Shown one piece after another: positions 24,320 through 34,500 of a DNA stretch of 64,000 bases. The notes beneath the pieces are model-generated. The model was given only the letters and a program-made list of their open reading frames with translations. It made no database searches and was not told the origin of the DNA. The stretch's first letter is position 1; every line of letters begins with the position of its first letter. A program made the translations under genes and the position numbers. The stretch is taken from NCBI GenBank assembly GCA_029168955.1, contig JAPDOI010000416.1, positions 92,001 to 156,000 of the forward strand, read 5' to 3'. The DNA is from Aplectana chamaeleonis (taxonomy: Eukaryota; Nematoda; Chromadorea; Rhabditida; Cosmocercidae).

Positions 24320-24977
24320 AGGCAGCATACACGCTCACAAACGTGGTCGAGATAACAGCATAAATAGGACCGCACGGCCCCTACCATGTCGTCAAATACG
24401 TTTGAAGCGCCAAGAACCATCCAGGATGACAATATTACTTGGCAATTTTTGAGCAATCTTGCCTTCCACGCCAGTGCTTTCCCACCCATTCGAGTACGAG
24501 AATGAGAAAAGAAACTTGAGAAAACATGTGATAAGTTAGAGTGATAGCATTACCAAATGGGAATGCACGAGAGAAACAACTTTATTCACCTGAAAATATC
24601 ATGTATGTTCACCTATGTAATCCTCCATTTCAAAAAGTCAGCCGAAGTAGAGCGGCATTCTCAAAAATGGACGAGAGTTAATCGGTATGCAGACATGTTA
24701 TATACATTTAAGCAAGTCAAGCTATTTCTCTCGTGCGCTCCCATGAGATAGTGTTATCACTCTATCTTATCACATGTTTTCTCAAGTTTCATTTTTAATT
24801 CTCGTACTCTAACGGGTGGGAAATACAGACGTGGAAGGCAAGATTGCGCAAACATTGTCACATATTGTCATCCTGGATGGTTTTTGGCGCTTCAAACGTC
24901 GTAGACGACATGGTAGGAGCCGTGCGGTCCTATTTATGCTGTTATCTACACCATGTTTGTGAGTGTGTATGCTGCCC
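24320..24977. mobile_element. 658-bp TTAA-type MITE with long inverted arms
   Basis: Starts AGGCAGCATACACGCTCACA; the right end is the diverged inverse ending GCTGCCC. Flanks are CTAA (24316-24319) and TTAA (24978-24981). Inverted arms extend about 240 bp each (24320-24560 and 24735-24977). Confidence 0.82.
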
Positions 24978-25259
24978 TTAAGGGGTGACGTCAAAAAGCG
25001 GTTGATACTTCACTGGGATGGTAATATCAGGTCTACAGGATGTTGATAGGATGTGAACGCGGAATCGGGGATGGAGACCCTCCTCCGATGGGATGTCTAC
25101 AGCAAAAGCGTTCCCGCGGATAGGTTGTCTACGGCACCAAGGAGGGGGGCAACGGGCAGTTCTCGAGGGGCGATCCATGCCCCTTTTGGATGTCTACAGG
25201 GAGCATTGCGTGAGGTGACATCTCATTCGTGTCCTGTGGACAACAGCGAACGTCTGAGT

Positions 25260-25808
25260 AGGAGTATGATATGCAGTATAGCCCGGGATGTTTGGATACC
25301 GAGAGGTAGCAGAGGGAGAGAGTTTGGTTTCTTGAACCATGATAACATCCAGGTGATGAGTACGAGCAAAGAGAGATAACTCAGAAAGCTTGGCTCGAAG
25401 GCCGTTCAGATTGATGTGTACAATAGATAGGGGGCGGTTGGTCGATGAGGATTTAGAGTTACTGGAGGCGGAGCACATAATACATCGAAAGGAAGAATTG
25501 TGGTGCCTCACAAAATTTTTTTGTGGTGCCTCACAGAATATTGTGGTGCCTGTGAGACCCGAACAAGAGAAGTGCACCCATCTTTGGCATCCAAAGCATT
25601 GGACGCTGGTTCCATTCCAAGTGACATCTATGTCGCATGTGGCACATGGGAACTTTTTCTGAGCAGGTCCTGGATTCCTTTCGACGCCGGCCATTTGTAG
25701 AAGAATCCTCAGAAGAGCTGCAGCCAGCCAGCACCTCTCCCATGACCAAAACCCTCTCCGCGGAAGGATTGATGTCGGTTTGCCCGGAGGTGGTCTTGTT
25801 TCCTCCAC
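25260..25808 (-). pseudogene. LINE copy 2: 2A-like motif, PHD finger, endonuclease start
   Basis: One clean frame from 25808. Residues 40-48 are AGVERNPGP (2A-like). Residues 55-112 form a complete C4HC3 PHD-type finger: C55-x2-C58, C71-x2-C74, H79-x2-C82, C109-x2-C112. From residue 129 the EEP domain begins with IVHINLNGLRAKL and has VQETKLSP, then is cut at 25259 by the inserted element. The last 20 or so residues of the open frame read into that insertion and are not LINE protein. PHD-type fingers in LINE N-termini may bind nucleic acid or chromatin; the role here is unknown. Confidence 0.87.
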
Positions 25809-25830
25809 ACCGTCACGGCACGAACGTACG

Positions 25831-26029
25831 ACATCTCGGCAGCCAGCAGCTAGAGACTGTGGAAGAGGTGAAACGTGCTGTGTTAGTGGACTGCGTCCGA
25901 ATCAATCCGACAGCCCTTTAAAAACTTCCGAGAAATGTTAACCACCATTTCTATGAGGTAATCAGCAGGGAAAGATAGCGAAGCTTCTCTAGGAAATATA
26001 GGAATGAACTATCGGTTCCGTTCGCGTTG
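25831..26029. other. Short spacer between LINEs
   Basis: About 200 bp between the 5' end of LINE copy 2 and the next LINE fragment. No feature recognised. Confidence 0.4.
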
Positions 26030-27170
26030 GAATGAAGTTGTCCGAAGACTTTACCGTTAATGCTGGAGTTCGTCAATTCGGTGTGGTTTCGCCGCTGCTT
26101 TTCAATACTGTTGTCGAAGCTATTATGAATAAGGTCTTTGAGGACAGAAGAGGCGTTCAATATGTTGGTAATGAGTACGACACGGGTTTGATTTTTGCGG
26201 ATACCGATGCGGAGGCAACGACTCTGATAAGTGATGTGGCGCAGACTGCCAGCTCCTACGGCTTAGGAATAACCCTGGAGGAGACCAAGGGCATGCCATC
26301 GGATAGGTCGCCTGCATCTGTGCACTTCGGATGAGCAGAACGTTAGCAGGTCAAGGAGTAGAAATACCTAGGGTCAGCAGTTCAAGAACGAAAAGTTGCG
26401 GCCACGGCACAGGTGTGCAGCAGAATCGGGCAGGCGTCTAGTGTGTTTGTTCGCGTTGTTGGTGTCTGTGGAGGTAAAACAGCGTTTCTCTAGAGACTAA
26501 AATGCGGTTGTGCCGAGCGATGATAATTCCCATGCTACTGTACGGCTCGGAAACATGGACTTTACTAAAGTCAGACCTCCTCAAGCTTGAAGTCCTGCAG
26601 CTGCGATGCTTGAGGGCCTCCTAAACAAACAGCAGCGACCGTTTGGCCACGTCGTTTTCAGCACTGAATACGCAGGAAGTTGGCAAATTGAAACTTTTTG
26701 AAACTCGTAGAGCATTCCCACTGGCAAAACAACGAGATGGAACACGTTTGGATAAACAGTCGCTGCTGCCTGTTTAGGTTTTCTCCGATGCTTGCGCCCG
26801 ATCTCTTACGATTCGCGACCGTATCTGCAACGAATATATTAGGAAGAGTTGTATGGATAAACCGACGGCAGGAGAACCGCTGCAGACAAGAAGAGTGCGA
26901 TGGTTTGGATGTGTATGCAAAATGGACGCTATCCGTCACCCGTACAGTATGCTGTGGCGAAAGCGCCCGCGTGGAAAATCCAGAGAACGGCCTCGAAGAG
27001 GATGTGGCTCAAGCACATATAGGGTCTGAAGACTCATAGTGTTCTTAACCTTGAAGTTATTGATGCAAATCGTACTGAATGGAAGCGCATCTTTCAGACC
27101 GCTCGAACTCCTGTGGCATCTACAACGGTGGTTGAGAGATCTTCCTTCTTTACTATACGCCAGCTAACGG
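26030..27170 (+). pseudogene. LINE fragment: RT palm to C-terminus (RTE/R4-like)
   Basis: The frame 26032-26334 has FTVNAGVRQFGVVSPLLFNTVVEAIM split as motif B and IFADTDAEA in the place of motif C (normally FADD; here FADT, so the catalytic pair is broken). Downstream, in shifting frames, are RLCRAMIIPMLLYGSETWTL and RRVRWFGCVCKMDAIRHP, the classic tail of this LINE type. A 173-bp MITE (26613-26785) interrupts it. The upstream half of the LINE is absent. Confidence 0.82.
26613..26785. mobile_element. 173-bp MITE with 9-bp target duplication, copy a
   Basis: Flanked by CGATGCTTG at 26604-26612 and 26786-26794 (perfect). Inverted ends contain CCTAAACAAACAGCAGCGAC. A second copy of the same element is at 29266-29437. 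A 9-bp duplication points to a Mutator-type transposase. Confidence 0.9.
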
Positions 27171-27479
27171 GATGAGTGGGTCAGCAGTGGTACGAGATCA
27201 TGTTTGCTATAGAGCAGCCCTTGTTTTGTTGGGAAGATCAGTGAAGTGTCCTATAATTATGAAACAGTCCAAAAGACCGAAAATCCTCCTAGATAACAAG
27301 AAAGGAATTTTGGCTCGTTAATCATGGAGGGGGTGTCGGAGTCACCTTCTCAGAGCCGTACCTCGGCAGAATTCAAACTCCCAGCTGTCTCATGCTCTGC
27401 GTCGTCTTCTGGCTGATATCTTCGGTAGTATCACTATCAATTCTATTGAAAAACAAGAAGATCGTCGTGGCTCACTCGA
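27171..27479. other. Unassigned spacer
   Basis: No protein, repeat or RNA signal recognised on either strand. Confidence 0.4.
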
Positions 27480-28285
27480 AGAGGAAAACAGCAGGCGGAA
27501 CCCGCTGCTATCGTTCCGCTAATATTATTACTAGGGGTGCAAAGAACGTCATGCAAAATGACTAGGGGCTCAGGAAGAGCACGCGCACAGCATTGCTGAT
27601 TGTGAGAGCGAGTAGGCGGTGAAGAGTAACGCTCATAGCGTGATGAATAGTTAAGAGGAGTTAGAGCGAAGCGCGCACAGCATCGTGGGAAGTGAGTGCG
27701 CCTCATGGGCAGCGCGCGTCACGTCATTGAAAAAAGTGGCGCATAGTGTGGAGCGCATGCTGCGTGGTGGAAAGAGAGTGGCGCCTCATAGGAAGCGTGC
27801 GCAGGTCGCGAAAAGTGAGTAGCACTAAATGAAGAGCGTGTTCCGAGTTGTAGGAAAACAGTTACGATCCTCTGGGATTTCCGCACAGCATCGTGAATAG
27901 TGAGCAAGGTTTCAAGAGAAGTGCGCACGGCGTCGTGTAAAGAAACTAGGGGTACTGGATAAGCGCACACTGCGTCTTTGGAAGTGGGTGAAAGTTCATC
28001 AGATGCGCGATCCGCGTCGTAGAAACTAGTAGCGCTTTTCAGTAGGCGTGAACCGCGCCGGAAAAAAAATAATAAAAAGCGCTTCTCGCGGAGCGTGAGG
28101 CGCATCGCGAAAAATATGTAGCGTTTATTAGAATGTGCGCACCGCACCGTGAATATTGAATGTCTCCTTATGGGAAGCGTGCGCCACGTCGTAGAGCGTG
28201 AGTAGCGCATCATGTGATGCGAATGCCACGTTGTAGGCAATGAGTGACACTTCTTTGTCAGCGTGCGCAACATCGAAAGTGAAAA
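27480..28285 (-). repeat. 42-bp (14-codon) minisatellite with open minus frame
   Basis: About 19 diverged units of close to 42 bp. On the minus strand a 184-residue frame (27719-28273) shows 14-residue periodicity around (S/T)(L/I)HDAVR(T/K)S, for example SLHDAVRTSLETLL then TIHDAVRKSQRIVT. The units are too diverged to prove coding. The frame may stay open only because the period is a multiple of three. Confidence 0.75.
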
Positions 28286-28484
28286 TGATACTGGGAAAGT
28301 GTGGTAAGCTTAGTGGGAGGAGCCGTTAGGAGGACTCAAAGGCAATCTCTATACGGTTTCATCTCAATAAGGAATATCTTCTGCACTCGAACAAAATAGA
28401 GAATATAGCAGTATCCAGAACACACTTGGATCAACTGTTACGGGTTGCTGTTTTGATTTTCGTTATCCAAAAGCGCAATTGCAG
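28286..28484 (+). other. End of the intron before the first visible UGGT exon
   Basis: Non-coding sequence leading to the acceptor ATTGCAG at 28478-28484. No upstream UGGT exon (for example the DxD metal-site exon) is recognised here or further left. Confidence 0.6.
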
Positions 28485-28586
28485 ATATGTTCCTTTCTGT
28501 GACAGTCGCAGAGAAATGGACGGTTTCCGATTCTGGAAGCAAGGATACTGGGCAAATCATTTAGCTGGTAGACAATATCATATCAG
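28485..28586 (+). CDS. uggt: UGGT exon a (YVPFC...RQYHI)
   Basis: 102 bp: one base completing a codon, 33 codons and two bases. Acceptor ATTGCAG, donor AG|GTAGAC. It encodes the block after the metal-binding region of the glucosyltransferase. Confidence 0.95.
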
Positions 28587-31500
28587 GTAGACTTTTTCTT
28601 GGATTCTCGAGAGAACACAAATGTTGTGGAACTTCTTTTATTGCAGTGCGCTCTATGTAATTGATCTGCGTAAATTCCGGCAAGTTGCAGCTGGCGATCG
28701 TTTACGAGGTCAATATCAGGGTCTCAGCAGTGATCCAAACAGTCTATCTAATCTGGATCAGGTATGTTGACAGCGTAGTAAGAAAAATACCGAGGCGAAT
28801 GTACCTAGGCTTTGTCCACATTATCTAAGGCTTTCCTTAGGCGCTAGTTATACTCCAGCGTTTCACTGCCACTGGCTTCGGTTGTAGGTCTGCTGTTGGC
28901 CAGTTTCGGAATTTCACCAATCACGGGCTTTTCAGTCAGCGGCAGCAAAATGCCGAAGTATAATTAGGCCCTTACATTCACCTTGGTTACTTCCACTGTT
29001 AAATCCACGCGCTGCCCTGTTCCGTGCCTGTAATAGAATTTTTCCATAAAACATTGATAACCGTCTTGTTTCCACTATTTTTCCGTATATGGAACGCAAA
29101 ATCGCATGAAAGATTCGAAAATTTCTGTAAACCCCCTAATCCATCATTAATGTGGGGCTCGAGATATCCTTTCGACTGAGGAACACTTGTGTAGTGTGAT
29201 TGCATGCTCCAATGCTATAGCGCTACGCATACGCCGGAGCATTTGGCGCAGGCGCCTTCGAACTGGGGGCCTCCTAAACAGGCAGCAGCGACCGTTTATC
29301 CCATCGTTTTTAGCACTGAATACGCTGGAAGTTGGCAAGTTGAAACTTGTTGAAACTCGTAGAGCATTCCCACTGGCAAAACGATGAGATCGAACACGTA
29401 TGGATAAACAGTCGCTGCTGCCTGTTTAGGTTTTCTCTTCGAACTGTCTCGTCGTCCCAATGGAATGACGGGTCGGATGCAAGGCTTCTATGGATTGCTG
29501 AAGGCTCAGATGGAATCAGAAACAGAGTATGGGGACATACAAAGGAATGATCTCGTTCTCTCAGTTTGCGGAGCTCACAAGTTGAACCTGGTGATTACCG
29601 CGCAAAAAGGGTATGCCATGAACCTCACTCAAGCCTTGGTGATAGAAATGCATTACATATTCGGTTCTCCAATGAGAAGTCATGGAAGATCCACCTACCG
29701 ATCTGTTGCGAAGGAAATGAATTTTCGATTCCTCCAAATGACAATGCTGCACCGTGTACGCTGGGCTGCCAGTTTGCAATCATCTGTCCAGAATATTCTC
29801 AGGAACTATCCTGTACTACTTGAAAATCTGAGAAGAGTTCATTTTAATCTCGATGCCACTACGGAAACGCAAAATCGCGTCACAGTAGCACTTTAGGTGA
29901 TGACAGATGCTCGAACATTCATCGTACTGCAACATGTTAACGCTACACTCCATCATTTTGCCTCTGTTTTTGAAGCTATTCAAAACGAAGAGAGCCTGTT
30001 TGTGGACTTCGTTTCTCGCTGGCGACGTCTCAATGCTGAATTTGAAGGGAGCGGAATGAGGACAGAAGTAATTACCTATTTGATGGAGAGTGGCATTCTA
30101 AAGCCACTAGGAGGTAGCGGAAGAGCAGAAAAACTCATTCCAGACTACTTTGTGAACTATCATCCTCGCATGGACGCTCTGATTCATTGCAGCGCACCCA
30201 GCAGTACAAGATGGCCTGTTATGATACTTTACTCTGTTTCTCGAGCTCTTGTGCGCAGCTAGGGCAGAGAGAGCGAGAAAGTGTGGGGAGAAGAAGACGC
30301 AGCGTACGCGCGCAGACGCACGCGATTAGCGGAAACAAATTTCACTCGTAAGCAGAGAATAACTGAAGTTATTATCAATTGTTCATTATCTTTATTAGAA
30401 CCTGCCCAACCTTCTATTAGCTATTTTGGGAATAAATTCAAAGCTTCGCTATTTTTCTGTTCTCCTAAGTCCCAACAGCTTTCGCATGGCGAACGGCCGG
30501 GGGCCTGCGGGCCTCTTGGGCTTCCTGGAGCCCATAGTTGCGGCCCCCTGGTTACGGTAACCGAGGGTGGTTTACCCTGCTGGGTACACCTAAAATTTTC
30601 GTGGTTAGCTAGCTATAATGACTACACTGATGATTATTGTTGCACATTTTGCTCTAATTTTCCCCCTAGTGTTCCTCATCATAGTCTGGACATATTTCAA
30701 CTTAACATTAATTGCCTGTATGCCAAACTTGTTGAACTGACATTGTACATTGAACGCTTTCATCCTGATGTCATCCTATTGCAGGAGACAAAACTTAGCG
30801 CAACCTCTTCCCTGCCCCGTCTCCCCGGTTATACGTCTCACCACCTCCCTCCTACTTCTCATGGTGTTGGCGTCTCTACATTTGTAAAATCTTCCATTCC
30901 CTCACACCTCATTGCTCTCCCCACTGATAATGTTGTTGAATGTATTGGTGTCCATATTGTTTTGCAAAGTTGCCCTTTAAATGTAGTTAATGTTTACATT
31001 TCCCCAACCATCTCATGTCCCAATTCGTTTGATCCAACACCATTTTTGCTTGTTGTACGCTCTGCCATCCCATCGCCCTCAGTTATTATGGCCGGTGATT
31101 TCAATGCACACTCTTCATATTGTTTCTCCTCTCTAAGTCCCGTTGACAGAGGTGAACTACTAGAGCAGTTTGCGGATGGTTGTGATCTTGTTGCTAATAC
31201 TGAGGACGTGCCTACTCGTCTTCTGAACACGGGCATGCCCTCTTCGCCGGATGTCACATTTGTCTCCTCCTCTTTTGCTGTATGTTGTAACTGGTCCACT
31301 GCTGTAGTCATGGCCAGCGATCATGTACCAATATGCGCATCACTGGATTTGTCTCTTTATAGTCATCTCGCACCCTTCTCAGGGTCACGTAGCGAATTGT
31401 ATACTTATTATTGTAAGGCTAATTGGGTCCTGTTTAAGGAGGTGTTACTTAGTTCGGGTAGCGAACTATCCGCTCTCCTGCTCTGTAGACGAGAAAGAGA

Positions 31501-34500
31501 AGTTCGTCGTTGATGCCATACGCAATGCCTCTATAACAGTCATTCCGACAAGACGTGTGAGAATTTCACCCTAACGTGCCTAAGGAAATCTGGGGCTGAC
31601 AGAACTACGGGATGAGAAGCGTCGAGCCGATCCTGCTGACTCGAGCATTGTTGAATCTGACGAGATTACTAAGTTGCCCAATGATTACAAGCAAAAGCGA
31701 TGGCAGGAGTTCACAGAGTCCACAAATTTCAAGACTGAAGCCAAGAAAACATGGAGCATTCTCAAGAAGCTTTCAGGAAAGAAAATCGTAACGGATCGAA
31801 ACATGCTAGAATTTCCTTCGGGTAGATTCGATTCTGGATATGGTGCTGCCTGTCGGCATGCGAAGCTCTTTGCCTCGACGACGTCGCGCCGTGATCGTTC
31901 TCACAGACGAACTCTCCTCTCCATAAGGAAACTCTGTCGCCATGATATACCTGCAATAACTGCCTCTGCTGTGTCTGCCCTCATCGAGTCATTGAAGAAC
32001 TCCAGGGCTGTGGGACCCGACGGCATCTCAGCGGTCCATCTGGAGCATCTGCCGGATCGGTTCCTCGAGTTGCTCAGCGATCTCGTCTACTCGTCATCCA
32101 GTTCTGGTGTGATTCCCGCGAGGTGGAAGCAAGCCATCGTCCTACCGATACCGAAGCCGGGTAAGCCTGAGGACAAGGCAACTTCACATCGACCCATCTC
32201 CCTATTTTCCCCTATCGCTAAGTTAGCGGAAATCTGTCCGCATCTCCAAAGCGCACTCCAACATAAAGTGCATCAGCATGGCTTCAAGAAGGCTCACTCC
32301 ACCATCACCGCACTCACGTCGATCACGGAGCACATAATTGCCGGTTGCAATAGTAAAGCTCCGGCTGGTAGAAGTCCGGTCGGTGCAGTTGATCTGACTG
32401 CCGCTTTCGACAATTTCAGCACTTCATTGCTGTCAAAGTCGACTGTGATATGCCGGACTGGTGCGAACGATGGACTGACAACTTCGTCAAAAATCGCTCT
32501 ATACGTGTGAAGTTCGACGGACACTTGTCGAAGTCTGTTCCCTTGAATGCGGGTGTTCCTCAAGGTGGAGTATTACCACCGAGCCTATTCTCTTTGTATC
32601 TATCCGATAGTCCGAAGCCATCGCCCAACATTCACTTATGTCTGTATACGGACGACATCACTATTGTATGTACTGACCCTGTTATTGACCGCGCCGCTGC
32701 GGAGATGAACAAGTACCTTACAAGGGAAGTATAAGAAGCGTATGTCTGAACGGTAGAAATCTAATGTCATGTGGGAATGTTCACGCATTACATGGCAAAA
32801 TAGTGTAGGCGACCCTTCGCGAAAGAGATCTGAAGGAGAATTGTTAAGCGGTCAAGTCAACAGCATCGACGGCGCAAAGGGAGGAAGGGGCGGTGGTGGG
32901 CATTTGACCAGGGTTCGAATCTCCCCCAGAGCTGTTTTTTTTGCGAATTCACGGAACTTTCATATTTTGATCAGAAATTATATCACAAATGTCATCCTAT
33001 CCTTTTGCTAAGCGATATAGCCATATCGACAGTGAAATATACTCGGGTACAAAGGATTTAAGGTTTTGTTCCCCATCAAGGATTTCCATTGTTTTGGAGA
33101 ACTTACATGATTTGGAAGTATTAACATCACATATTTTTGACAACCTTATCACTTTATGGGACGCGAAATACATGACCATTTCTTTCACCAATGATAAATA
33201 GGCACATAATGTATCAAACATAAGCAAATTCCGCAATAGGGACAGCGAATGAACGCGATAGGCCCCTGGCAACCTATCTCTTCACAGGGGCCGAGCGCTA
33301 CTAGAATTCGAATTCAGTTGGAGTTTCGAAAGGACCCGGACGGATAAGAACGTAGCTGGCCTTAAAGGCATCGTCCACGCCGAAAATCCTATATTATTTT
33401 AAACGACCTAAAAATTCAAAATTTCGAAGAGCTATAGTAGAGTGAAATAACTTGAGCAGTGCTTCCGAATAGCTGAAAAACCCGATGTCTGCCAGCTAAA
33501 CCAAGCTTGTTACGCCAGGCGGTTTCGTCAAAATCTGCAAGTTTTTCTTCGCCGGCACAAGAGCCTGTATCGCATTTTGATTGGAAAAATCACTCCTTGA
33601 GTCGAGTCTTGAATTCCTTGTACCCGAGTCTATTTTACTGTCGATATCGCTATATCGCGCAGCAAAAGGATAAGATGACATTTGTGATGTAATTTTTGAT
33701 CAAAATATGAAAGTTCCATGAATTTGCAAAAAACCAGCTTTGGGGGGAGATTCGAACCCTGGCCACATGCCCACCACTGCCCCTTCCTCCCTTTGCGCCG
33801 TCGATGCTGTTGATTCGACCGCTTAACAATTCATAGACTAGGAGGAGGTCGATGGTCGGCAAACTTTCGGAGCTTATAACTCCTTCAGATCTATCTTTCG
33901 CGGCGGGTACCCAACACTATTTCACCATGTAATGCGTGAACATTCCCACATGACATTAGATTTCTACCGTTCAGACCTACGCTTCTTATACTTCCCTTGC
34001 TAGCAGTCTGGCTAAGTTCTTGGAATCAAAACAGTTGAAGGTCTCTCCTACCAAGTCCAGCGTTACACTGTGCACTACTGCTTCGGCCGAACACAAACTG
34101 CATCCCAAGGTTCTCTGGGAAGGAAATCTGCTGCCCTTATCTAAGCACCCTCGTCCATTTGGTGTGTTCCTGGACCCTTCATTGCGTTTTCATGAAAACT
34201 CACGTATTCGACCTGCTGCGACCAAAGCGCGTTATAACATACTCCGCGCTCTGGCAGGCACTACATGGGGTGGCTCAAAGGAAGTCTTGCGTGCCACGTA
34301 CAAGACGATGATACAGCCCGTTCTGGAATATGGAGCCCCGATTTGGTCAAGCCACTTGACGGAAACGTCCTGGGGCATGCTTCAGCGAACACAAGACGCT
34401 GCTCTACGTTTGATCACTGGATGCCCAAAATCCACACCCCTATCCCACCTGCATCAAGAATGTGCACTACTTCCTGTGAAGCAGCACTGCCATTTGCAGA

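Larger units (their letters stand above)
21364..25258. mobile_element. 3.9-kb TA-duplicating element, CTCAGA family
   Basis: Ends CTCAGACGTTCGCTGTTGTC and its inverted partner, with TA at 21362-21363 and 25259-25260. Removing it with one TA rejoins LINE copy 2 in frame (HTP then RSSQGGGVSL). Both ends carry several copies of TGTCTACAGG-like words (21380, 21541, 21569; 25034, 25095, 25127, 25188), which could be subterminal protein-binding sites. It holds a MULE-like relative (about 22760-24015), a hAT MITE (23150-23354) and a TTAA-type MITE (24320-24977). No transposase frame. Confidence 0.87.
7784..25830 (-). mobile_element. LINE copy 2, one retrotransposon split into three pieces
   Basis: Three minus-strand blocks complement each other without overlap: 25260-25808 (2A motif, PHD finger, start of endonuclease), 20656-21361 (rest of endonuclease and start of linker) and 7784-10012 (linker, RT, C-terminus). 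The break inside the endonuclease is the TA-flanked insertion 21364-25258. The break in the linker is the CR1-like LINE at 10013-20655, where about 8-10 codons of linker appear lost. Removing the insertions gives a LINE of about 3.5 kb, like the copy at 30590-35045. The 3' end is a GAAGAAGATGAAG-rich stretch near 7820. Confidence 0.85.

Noticed and set aside
32841..32925. A tRNA gene
   Set aside because: A- and B-box-like words are there, but I cannot form a full cloverleaf and the sequence belongs to a TIR element.
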